Source: Tyzzerella sp963558545 (lineage in GTDB: Bacteria > Bacillota > Clostridia > Lachnospirales > CAG-274). From it: a stretch of DNA of 12,365 nucleotides. A program made the translations under genes and the position numbers. The stretch covers positions 1-12,365 of the forward strand of contig NZ_CAUWHO010000055.1 of the NCBI RefSeq assembly GCF_963558545.1. Reading direction: 5' to 3'. Under the pieces are notes generated by a model. The model saw nothing but the letters and a program-made list of their open reading frames with translations. It was not told where the DNA came from and searched no databases. Positions 1 through 5,966 of this stretch are shown here, piece by piece. Positions within the stretch are counted from its first letter, which is position 1, and every line of letters starts with the position of its first letter.

Positions 1-183
1 TTAAAGGATATTAATATAGAATTAGAAAAATTTAATTTTATACAAACACATAATTCATTTTTAGTAAATAAAAAGTACATAATTAAAATTACTAATACAG
101 AATTATTTATTAAAAATAATATAAGAATACCTATTAGTAGGTCAAATAAAGATAAAATATTAAAATTGTATATGAAAGGTTGA
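1..183 (+). CDS. LytTR-family response regulator, C-terminal fragment
   Basis: The first 60 codons of frame 1 are open from base 1 and stop at TGA 181-183; the start lies outside the window. The fragment reads as the end of a LytTR DNA-binding domain: it has the conserved stretch around FIQTHNSFLVN (residues 13-23 of the fragment) followed near the end by IPISR, the usual closing motif of AgrA/VirR/ComE-type regulators. LytTR regulators bind direct repeats upstream of target promoters, typically when phosphorylated by a GHKL kinase such as the one encoded five bases downstream. The receiver domain is not in the window, so the family assignment rests on this domain and the neighbour. It should be a cytoplasmic transcription factor. 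Confidence 0.8.
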   Translation, partial: LKDINIELEKFNFIQTHNSFLVNKKYIIKITNTELFIKNNIRIPISRSNKDKILKLYMKG

Positions 184-188
184 AATAA

Positions 189-1442
189 GTGTGTAATTTA
201 ATTTATGCTATATTAAATATTATAGGATTTATCTTTATATATAAATACATAAAAATATTTATAAATAAACCAGCTAAAAATAAAAAAATTGAAATTTTAT
301 CTTGTATATCAGGTTATTTTATAAGCACCTTAACTTATATTTTTATAGATGTACCACTTGTTAATTTATTCACTAATGTAATAGGTATATTTTTAATTAT
401 AAATAATTATGATATTAATTTGGGCTTAAAGTATTCTTGTACAGTGTTAGTATCTTGTATTATTTCATTATCAAAAATTATAACTTATCAGCTTTATGGA
501 ATGCCAATATTAAATATGTTATTAGAAAATAAACAAGAAAAAATAATATTTCAATTAACTAATCAAGTAATGTTATTTTTAATATATATCTTAATTAAAT
601 TTTTCACTTCTGTGCAAAAAAAAATAGCTATAAATTTGTATGTTATCTTAGTATTTACTCTTTGTATGGTATTTAATATTATGGTTTTTACAGAGGGAAA
701 TAATAAAATACCATTTTCAGTAACTATAGTTTTATACATAGTGATTATATCTATTTATATTTATGTTACAACTATAGAATACAATAATGAAAAATTTAAA
801 ATTAGTATTATAAAAAAGCAAAACAAATATTATAAACAACAGCTTGATACAATAAATAGGCTAAATAAAGTATCTAAATCTGTAAAACACGATTATAAAA
901 ATCATATTAGTATTATAAAATCATTATTAGATGATGAAAAATTTTTAGAATTAAAAGAGTATGTAGATGATATTTTAGGTAAAATAAATCATATAGAAAA
1001 AATTAACTTTACACAAAATATTATTATAGATAGTATTTTAAACTTTAAAATAGATGAAATAAAGGAAAATAATATAAAATATGATTTTAATATAAAAATA
1101 CCTAATGATTTTAATATAAATTCTGTGGACATTACCATAATATTAAGTAACTTACTAGATAATGCTATTGAAGCTTGTAGTATAGATTTAAAAAATATAG
1201 ATAAATATATACTGTTAGATTTAATATTTAAAGATAATTTACTTATTATAAAGTGTAAAAATAGTTTTGATGGGGTTATAAACAAAAAGGATAAATATAT
1301 TATAAGCAGAAAAAATAATAAGTTAGAATCTGGAATAGGGATATATAATATACAAAATGTTGTAAAAAAATATAATGGATTAATGGACATAGAATATAAT
1401 GAAAAAGACTTTAATGTGGATATATCTTTAATTATTCCTTAG
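189..1442 (+). CDS. GHKL-domain membrane sensor histidine kinase (AgrC/VirS-like)
   Basis: This 417-residue protein starts at a GTG, with GAAAGGT (174-180) placed correctly upstream; it lies five bases after the preceding regulator, so the two are cotranscribed. The N-terminal 195 residues are strongly hydrophobic, with about six membrane segments, as in AgrC-type peptide receptors. A dimerisation region follows with KHDYKNH (233-239), in which His234 is the likely phosphoacceptor. The ATPase part has an N box NLLDNAIEA (321-329) and a G box GIGIYN (382-387), which places it in the GHKL kinases without a classic HisKA domain. It should autophosphorylate on sensing an extracellular signal and pass phosphate to the LytTR regulator. 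The signal is unknown; no AgrB or AgrD gene is visible, but the operon start is missing. Confidence 0.85.
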   Translation: MCNLIYAILNIIGFIFIYKYIKIFINKPAKNKKIEILSCISGYFISTLTYIFIDVPLVNLFTNVIGIFLIINNYDINLGLKYSCTVLVSCIISLSKIITYQLYGMPILNMLLENKQEKIIFQLTNQVMLFLIYILIKFFTSVQKKIAINLYVILVFTLCMVFNIMVFTEGNNKIPFSVTIVLYIVIISIYIYVTTIEYNNEKFKISIIKKQNKYYKQQLDTINRLNKVSKSVKHDYKNHISIIKSLLDDEKFLELKEYVDDILGKINHIEKINFTQNIIIDSILNFKIDEIKENNIKYDFNIKIPNDFNINSVDITIILSNLLDNAIEACSIDLKNIDKYILLDLIFKDNLLIIKCKNSFDGVINKKDKYIISRKNNKLESGIGIYNIQNVVKKYNGLMDIEYNEKDFNVDISLIIP

Positions 1443-1446
1443 GTAT

Positions 1447-1471
1447 AAAAACCCCCAATATAATTTGGGGG
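1447..1471 (-). terminator. Intrinsic terminator at the convergent junction
   Basis: CCCCCAA (1452-1458) pairs with TTGGGGG (1465-1471) around a six-base loop. Read on the minus strand, the stem is followed by five T residues (1451-1447), the form of a rho-independent terminator for the cluster ending with the histidine phosphatase, whose stop is ten bases before the stem. Read on the plus strand there is no T-run after the stem, so it would serve the sensor kinase gene less well, although it is the only candidate there. Confidence 0.8.
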
Positions 1472-1481
1472 AATTATGTAT

Positions 1482-2042
1482 TTATATATTATAAAATTCA
1501 ATTGATTTTAAGTTTTTATCATTAAATGAAAATTTAACTACTAATGGCATAATGTTTCTTATTTTTTTAAAATTTTCATAATTAAAAGAATTATCATAAA
1601 AATTTATAATTGTAGAAATAGCTGTTCCGTGGCTACCAATAATTATATTTTTATTACTATATTTGTTTAAAACATTATTAAGCTCTTTAATATTCCTAGT
1701 CTGAACCTCTTTTAAACTTTCACCATCGCTAAGCTTATAATCAAAATCTTTCCATTGATTTATAGAAAATTTTTCAAAATCATCTATCCAACAGCTATCT
1801 ATTTTTCTTTCTCTAAAATCCTCTATTAATTCTATATCTTTTTTTAGATAATTTGCAAAAGGTTTTATTGTATCAATAGCTCTTTTATATGGACTAGATA
1901 GTAGTAAATCAATATTTTTATCTTTAAAAAACTCTAAAACTTTTGCTGTATCTTGTTCACCTTTTTTAGTTAAAGGTCTTGTCCTATCACATTTTACATT
2001 AAAATCTGGTTCAGCGTGTCTTACAAAATAAATATTTGTCAT
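1482..2042 (-). CDS. Histidine phosphatase family protein (phosphoglycerate mutase-like)
   Basis: This 186-residue cytoplasmic protein belongs to the histidine phosphatase superfamily. The RHG-type signature is RHAEP at 8-12, where His9 is the expected phospho-acceptor. SSPYKRAIDT at 49-58 supplies Arg54, FRER at 76-79 offers the acidic residue (Glu78), and GSHGT at 136-140 carries the second histidine (His138). All catalytic positions are therefore present. Members act on substrates from phosphoglycerate and alpha-ribazole phosphate to sugar phosphates and proteins, and this sequence does not tell which. The ATG overlaps the previous gene's stop by four bases (ATGA), with AAGGAGAG inside the upstream gene, so it is probably translationally coupled. 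It is the last gene before the terminator. Confidence 0.85.
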   Translation of the reverse strand: MTNIYFVRHAEPDFNVKCDRTRPLTKKGEQDTAKVLEFFKDKNIDLLLSSPYKRAIDTIKPFANYLKKDIELIEDFRERKIDSCWIDDFEKFSINQWKDFDYKLSDGESLKEVQTRNIKELNNVLNKYSNKNIIIGSHGTAISTIINFYDNSFNYENFKKIRNIMPLVVKFSFNDKNLKSIEFYNI

Positions 2043-2326
2043 AAAAATCTCTCCTTATATAGTATAAATACAATAAAAATATGTATAATGGTAGATATAA
2101 AAAACATAAAGTAAAATTTAAATTTTTTTGTTTTATGGTTAAATATTTTCATTGAAAAGAAACCACCTAAAAATCCACCTATAATAAAAAATGTAAATAA
2201 GGTAGTTTCTCTTATACGCCATTTATGTTTAATAGCTTTTTGTTTATCAATCCAAATAAGATTAAATGTAATAAAGTTTATTAGTATATAATACATAAAA
2301 ATTATTGTTTCATAATTTCTCTCCAA
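2039..2326 (-). CDS. DUF1294 family small membrane protein
   Basis: This 95-residue protein has about three to four hydrophobic segments and carries the DUF1294 signature: DKQKAIKHKWRIRE (27-40), then GGFLGGFFSMKIFNHKTKKFKF (50-71), the conserved glycine-rich helix plus HKTKK. The function of the family is not established. The chosen start is TTG at 2326, which lies inside the end of mgsA in another frame and has AGAGGTGAT (2340-2332) at good spacing. An alternative ATG at 2296 (residue 11) has no visible ribosome binding site. The gene therefore overlaps mgsA by 25 bases, and its stop overlaps the phosphatase start by four bases, making a tightly packed three-gene unit. Confidence 0.8.
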   Translation of the reverse strand: MERNYETIIFMYYILINFITFNLIWIDKQKAIKHKWRIRETTLFTFFIIGGFLGGFFSMKIFNHKTKKFKFYFMFFISTIIHIFIVFILYKERFL

Positions 2327-2700
2327 TCTAAATCACCTCTATCAAGAGTTAATAGAAGAGCTTCTGCTGTAGCAAGATTGCTTGCTAGAGGAATATTGTG
2401 AGTATCACATAATCGCATTATGCTGTTAATATCGTCCTCGTAGTCTTTGGCACAAGATGGGTCTCTTAAAAATATAAGTAAATCTATATCATTATTTATA
2501 ATTTGAGAGCCAAGCTGTTGCTCCCCACCTAAATGTCCAGCTAAATATTTATTTACACTTAAATTGGCTGTTTCTTCCACTAATGTTCCTGTTGAGCCAG
2601 TAGCAAATAAAGTATGTTTATTTAAAATATGCCTATAAGCAATACATAAATTTTCCATAAGAATTTTTTTATTGTCGTGTGCAACTAATGCAATATTCAT
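2302..2700 (-). CDS. mgsA: Methylglyoxal synthase family protein with altered active-site positions
   Basis: The 132-residue protein matches methylglyoxal synthase along its whole length: ALVAHD (4-9), FATGSTG (32-38), GGEQQLG (58-64), FLRDP (77-81) and IPLASNLATAEA (103-114). The enzyme converts dihydroxyacetone phosphate to methylglyoxal and phosphate, a cytoplasmic bypass of lower glycolysis. By my alignment from memory to the E. coli enzyme, the catalytic Asp71 of GGDQQ is Glu60 here and His98 of PHD is Tyr87; His19, Asp20, Asp91 and Asp101 are kept as His8, Asp9, Asp80 and Asp90. Activity is therefore uncertain. It is shorter than the 152-residue E. coli protein, lacking N- and C-terminal extensions. 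AAGGGGTGA lies before the ATG, and a promoter candidate lies at 2734-2742. mgsA commonly follows rodA in Clostridia. Confidence 0.85.
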   Translation of the reverse strand: MNIALVAHDNKKILMENLCIAYRHILNKHTLFATGSTGTLVEETANLSVNKYLAGHLGGEQQLGSQIINNDIDLLIFLRDPSCAKDYEDDINSIMRLCDTHNIPLASNLATAEALLLTLDRGDLDWREIMKQ

Positions 2701-2733
2701 AATACTTCACCCCTTAAAATTAATATTTATTAT

Positions 2734-2742
2734 ATTATAACA
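2734..2742 (-). promoter_or_regulatory. Extended -10 promoter candidate for mgsA-DUF1294-phosphatase
   Basis: On the minus strand the spacer between rodA and mgsA contains TG-T-TATAAT (2742-2734), a consensus extended -10 element. No good -35 box stands 17 bases upstream (TTATTT at best), which extended -10 promoters tolerate. It would place the transcript start near 2727, about 27 bases before the mgsA ATG. Confidence 0.5.
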
Positions 2743-2751
2743 CAAAAACTA

Positions 2752-2785
2752 TTGAAAAATAAATAATAATTTGTTTATTTTTCAA
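2752..2785 (-). terminator. AT-rich hairpin overlapping the rodA stop codon
   Basis: TTGAAAAATAAA (2752-2763) and TTTATTTTTCAA (2774-2785) form a perfect 12-bp inverted repeat with a ten-base loop. The arm read first contains the last codons and stop of rodA. On the minus strand the second arm is followed by TAG and a run of five T. The stem is almost all A:T, so it could be a weak terminator, a 3'-end stabiliser or a simple by-product of base composition. Confidence 0.4.
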
Positions 2786-3929
2786 ATAAATTTTTTGGTC
2801 TAGTCATAGAAACATTTAAAACTAGTCCGATAGAAGCCATATTGATAAGCATAGAACTACCTCCAGCACTCAAAAATGGAAATGGCATACCAGTATTAGG
2901 TAGTAGGCTTGTAGCAACACCAATATTTATAAATATTTGAAAAGCTAACATACCAACTACGCCAACAACAATGAGCATTCCAAGAGTATCTACGGCTTTA
3001 TTAGCTATAATAAGACATTTAGCTAATATTAATAAAGCTAAAAATATAACTATGCAACAACCAATAAATCCAAATTCTTCTCCAATGACAGCAAATATAA
3101 AATCATTGTGAGAGAAGGGGATATAATTTAATTGGTTCATACTGCCATTAAAAAGTCCTTTGCCCAAAAGCTGACCAGAACCAATGGCCCAAGCAGAATT
3201 TCTAGTTTGATATAAAGAACTATCCGTTGTATTTAAGTCAAAAGAAAGAATAGATATTACTCTTTTTAGTTGGTATCCTTTTAAAATTTTACTTAAAATA
3301 AAATATTTCCCACTTAAAATATCTATTGATAGTATAACAATAATTGGAATAAAAATAATTAAAATAATTTTAATATATTTAAAATCTAAGTTTCCAGCAA
3401 AAACCTGAAAGGTTAGAATTGATAATATAACTAATGACGCAGATAATGATGGCTGTGCTTGTATTAAAGCTATTGGTATAAAGGTTAATATAGCTAGCAT
3501 AAACAATGTTTTAAATTCATTTATACTTTCTTTATGTTTATCTATAAATACAGCTATAAAAATAATCATAAATATTTTAGAAAATTCGGAAGGTTGTATA
3601 CCAAAAATCCATCTTTTAACATTATTAATAGTTTTGCCCAAAGGAGATATTACAAGTACTAATAGTATTAAATTGAAAATATATATTGATATATAAAATT
3701 TTGCAATAAACCTATAATCTATAAATGCAGCTAAAAGCATTCCTATTATACCAATAATAAACCAAATAATCTGATTCATAAATTCAGAGCTTAAAAATTT
3801 TTCGTTAAAACCTATTTCTAATGTATTAATCCTATTAGCACTACCTATAGCAGTTATACCAATAATAACCATACAAAAAACCATTAATACCAGTAGATAA
3901 TCAAAATAAAGAAATTTTTTCTTTAGCAT
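2775..3929 (-). CDS. rodA: Rod-shape SEDS peptidoglycan glycosyltransferase RodA (FtsW/RodA/SpoVE family)
   Basis: This 384-residue integral membrane protein of about ten helices polymerises lipid II into glycan strands and works with the class B PBP encoded in the same cluster. SEDS hallmarks are RWIFGIQPSEFSK (106-118), GSGQLLGKGLFNG (250-262), HNDFIFAVIGEEFGFIG (274-290, with Asp276 at the position known to be essential in RodA) and LPNTGMPFPFLSAGGSS near residues 343-359. Asp276 and the last motif are intact. The usual QPDLGT motif reads QPSLSAS (159-165), a noticeable drift. AGAAAGGA stands seven bases before the ATG. RodA rather than FtsW or SpoVE is inferred from the mre/min context. 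A terminator separates it from minE, so it may depend on readthrough or an unseen promoter. Confidence 0.88.
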   Translation of the reverse strand: MLKKKFLYFDYLLVLMVFCMVIIGITAIGSANRINTLEIGFNEKFLSSEFMNQIIWFIIGIIGMLLAAFIDYRFIAKFYISIYIFNLILLVLVISPLGKTINNVKRWIFGIQPSEFSKIFMIIFIAVFIDKHKESINEFKTLFMLAILTFIPIALIQAQPSLSASLVILSILTFQVFAGNLDFKYIKIILIIFIPIIVILSIDILSGKYFILSKILKGYQLKRVISILSFDLNTTDSSLYQTRNSAWAIGSGQLLGKGLFNGSMNQLNYIPFSHNDFIFAVIGEEFGFIGCCIVIFLALLILAKCLIIANKAVDTLGMLIVVGVVGMLAFQIFINIGVATSLLPNTGMPFPFLSAGGSSMLINMASIGLVLNVSMTRPKNLFEK

Positions 3930-3963
3930 ATAAAAATCCTTTCTATATTATAATTTTCAATAC

Positions 3964-3997
3964 TTTAAAAAAGCAGAGAATACTCCGCTTTTTTAAA
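3964..3997 (-). terminator. Intrinsic terminator between minE and rodA
   Basis: On the minus strand AAAAAAGCGGAG (3994-3983) pairs with CTCTGCTTTTTT (3978-3967) around the loop TATT, with one G:U pair, and the stem ends in a six-T run. Flanking TTT and AAA can lengthen it to 15 bp. On the plus strand the same wobble becomes an A:C mismatch, so the structure is oriented for minus-strand transcripts. It would end most mreB-to-minE transcripts before rodA. Confidence 0.75.
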
Positions 3998-4022
3998 ATT
4001 GGGGCTTAAATATGTAATAAGA

Positions 4023-4307
4023 TTATCCTTGATTTTTATGCATACTTTTAATAGGTATGTTGGCATATAGCATAGGAACACTATTTTCTTTATTATCTGT
4101 TTCTGTTTTTGTTATTTGAATGTCCAATTCTTCTTCATCTATTTCCATATAGTTTGATATAACACGTATAATATCTGTTTTTAACATTTCTAAAACTTGA
4201 GTTGAGCAGTTTGCTCTATCGTGAATTAAAACAAGCTTTAACCTATCTTTAGCAACATCTTTAGATGAAGATTTTTTACTAAACAAATTATTAAACATAT
4301 CTAGCAC
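4023..4307 (-). CDS. minE: Cell division topological specificity factor MinE
   Basis: This 94-residue protein is close to the usual MinE length (88 in E. coli). The N-terminal MLDMFNNLF (1-9) fits the membrane-targeting helix, DVAKDRLKLVLIHDR (17-31) is the anti-MinCD segment that stimulates MinD ATPase, and DIIRVISNYMEIDEEELDIQI (45-65) belongs to the dimerisation domain. Its role is to displace MinC from MinD and drive Min patterning so that division occurs at midcell. The start is GTG at 4307, with GGGAGG eight bases upstream; the ATG three codons in is too far from that site. It lies 35 bases after minD, in the same direction. Its presence suggests an oscillating MinCDE system in a Gram-positive background, which is known in Clostridia. 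Confidence 0.93.
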   Translation of the reverse strand: MLDMFNNLFSKKSSSKDVAKDRLKLVLIHDRANCSTQVLEMLKTDIIRVISNYMEIDEEELDIQITKTETDNKENSVPMLYANIPIKSMHKNQG

Positions 4308-4342
4308 TTATAATTCCTCCCTTGTTTTAAGATAACTTATAA

Positions 4343-5143
4343 CTATTGAGCTTTTTTGTTAAATAGGTTTTTTAATTTTTCTAATAAAGTTTCATTAGTA
4401 GATAGCTCCATAAGAGGAACATCATTTCCCATTATTCTTTGTGCTATATTTCTATATGCTTGTCCAGCTTTAGAATTATTATCTGTAACAGCAGGTTCAC
4501 CCTTATTAGCAGATATAACAATACTTTCATCATCAGGCACTATGCCCAGTATATCTATGGCTAATATTTCTGTTACATCTTCCATAGCCATCATATCACC
4601 TTTTTTAACCATATCTACCCTAATACGATTTAAAATAAGCATAGGGTTATTTAGTTCATTAGCTTCTAAAAGACCAATTATCCTATCAGCATCACGAACA
4701 GCAGATACTTCTGGAGTTGTAACAACTATAGACTTATCAGCACCAGCTATAGCATTTTTAAAGCCTTGCTCTATACCAGCAGGACAATCTATAATTACAT
4801 AATCAAATTCTTCTTTTAGTGTATCACATAATTTTTGCATTTGTTCTGGGCTAACTGCATCTTTATCTCTTGTTTGTGCAGCAGGTAATAAAAATAAATT
4901 GTCATAGCGTTTATCTTTAATAAGAGCTTGTTTTAATCTACAATTACCTTCGATAACATCTATAAGATCATATACTATTCTATTTTCTAAGCCCATTATA
5001 ACATCTAAATTACGAAGCCCAATATCTGCATCTATCATAGCAACTTTTTTGCCTGCAAGGGCAAGCCCAGTACCTAGATTTGCAGACGTAGTTGTTTTAC
5101 CAACGCCACCTTTACCAGATGTAATAACTATAACTTCACTCAT
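4343..5143 (-). CDS. minD: Septum site-determining ATPase MinD
   Basis: This 266-residue ParA/MinD-type ATPase recruits MinC to the membrane. The deviant Walker A loop is GKGGVGKTT at 10-18 with both signature lysines, DADIGLRNLD (38-47) matches the switch I region, and DCPAGIE (119-125) is the Walker B/switch II region. The C-terminal ETLLEKLKNLFNKKAQ (251-266) is a typical amphipathic membrane-targeting helix. No key residue is missing. AGGAGGAG stands five bases before the ATG. It follows minC after a 119-base spacer, longer than the other junctions in this operon, and that spacer may hold a weak secondary promoter. Confidence 0.96.
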   Translation of the reverse strand: MSEVIVITSGKGGVGKTTTSANLGTGLALAGKKVAMIDADIGLRNLDVIMGLENRIVYDLIDVIEGNCRLKQALIKDKRYDNLFLLPAAQTRDKDAVSPEQMQKLCDTLKEEFDYVIIDCPAGIEQGFKNAIAGADKSIVVTTPEVSAVRDADRIIGLLEANELNNPMLILNRIRVDMVKKGDMMAMEDVTEILAIDILGIVPDDESIVISANKGEPAVTDNNSKAGQAYRNIAQRIMGNDVPLMELSTNETLLEKLKNLFNKKAQ

Positions 5144-5200
5144 TAAAACTCCTCCTGAATATAAAATAAAAATATAAAATTTTTAATATACATATATATT

Positions 5201-5229
5201 AACAGAATTTTATAAAAATTGCACTAATT
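5201..5229 (-). promoter_or_regulatory. Weak internal promoter candidate before minD
   Basis: In the 119-base minC-minD spacer the minus strand reads GTGCAA, 17 bases, then TAATAT, a sigma-A-like arrangement with one mismatch in each box relative to TTGCAA and TATAAT. In DNA this AT-rich such matches occur by chance, so this is a candidate only. Confidence 0.22.
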
Positions 5230-5262
5230 TTTTTTAGCAAATATTAACAAATTTATACATAA

Positions 5263-5940
5263 TCATTTAATTAATTGCTCTACAAATATTTGATTGTCTT
5301 TTACATAGGCATATTCTGGAACAATATCTCTTTTTGTGTCGGTAGGGAAGTACACCAGGCAATCTCCTATTATTAGCTGTGTGGGCATCATATATAAAGC
5401 CGATATATAACAATTTTTATTGCCAGTACAACCAGCGTGTACAACCCCTTTTAATTTTCCTAAGACAATTACATTTCCTTCTGCTATAATTTCTCCACCG
5501 GGGTTTACATCGCCTATTATAACAACACTACCAGCAAAACTTATCTTTTGCCCACTGCGTAAAGAGCCTTTATGAAAATGTGTAAAATTAGTATTATTAT
5601 CTAGTGTAAAATTTTGTTGTATAAAATTATTTTGTTGTATATTATCATTTAAAGAAGAAGATACAACAGGTTCTTCTTTATTTTTAATTTTACTACTATT
5701 TACAAATGAAATATCTAAACCAGACTCTTTACAAATAATTTCTAAAAGTTTTGATTCTTCACATTCTGATAAATTTTTGCCTTTAAAATTTATACAAATA
5801 TTAGCATCTTTAAAAAAAGATTTTGCATTTTTTACTTTTTCTAAAAGAGCAACCTCAATGTCTTTAAAAGTTGCATTTTCATCAAGTATAATTGATATAC
5901 CATCATTTGAACCTTTAAAGATAACTATATTTTTATTCAA
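5263..5940 (-). CDS. minC: Septum site-determining protein MinC
   Basis: MinC inhibits FtsZ polymerisation and is positioned by MinD. The N-terminal domain starts with NIVIFKGSNDGISIIL, typical of MinC_N, and a polar, Asn/Gln-rich linker leads to the C-terminal beta-helix with RSGQ, GGEIIAEGNVIVLGKLKG and a closing strand; the RSGQ face is the MinD contact in known MinC. I prefer the TTG start at 5940 because AGGGAGG stands eight bases before it. This gives 225 residues. An in-frame ATG at 5970 overlaps the PBP2 stop as ATGA but has no ribosome binding site and would add ten residues that contain the site itself. The gene sits between PBP2 and minD in one transcript. Confidence 0.92.
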   Translation of the reverse strand: MNKNIVIFKGSNDGISIILDENATFKDIEVALLEKVKNAKSFFKDANICINFKGKNLSECEESKLLEIICKESGLDISFVNSSKIKNKEEPVVSSSLNDNIQQNNFIQQNFTLDNNTNFTHFHKGSLRSGQKISFAGSVVIIGDVNPGGEIIAEGNVIVLGKLKGVVHAGCTGNKNCYISALYMMPTQLIIGDCLVYFPTDTKRDIVPEYAYVKDNQIFVEQLIK

Positions 5941-5966
5941 AATATTTACCTCCCTAATAGTAATAA

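Noticed and set aside
989..1390. 133-codon minus-strand open frame inside the sensor kinase gene
   Set aside because: It is antisense to the well-supported GHKL ATPase region, is a low-complexity hydrophobic product of AT-rich DNA, and lacks a ribosome binding site or recognisable motif.
4356..4802. 148-codon plus-strand open frame opposite minD
   Set aside because: It is a complementary-frame shadow of the strongly conserved minD gene, with no family resemblance.
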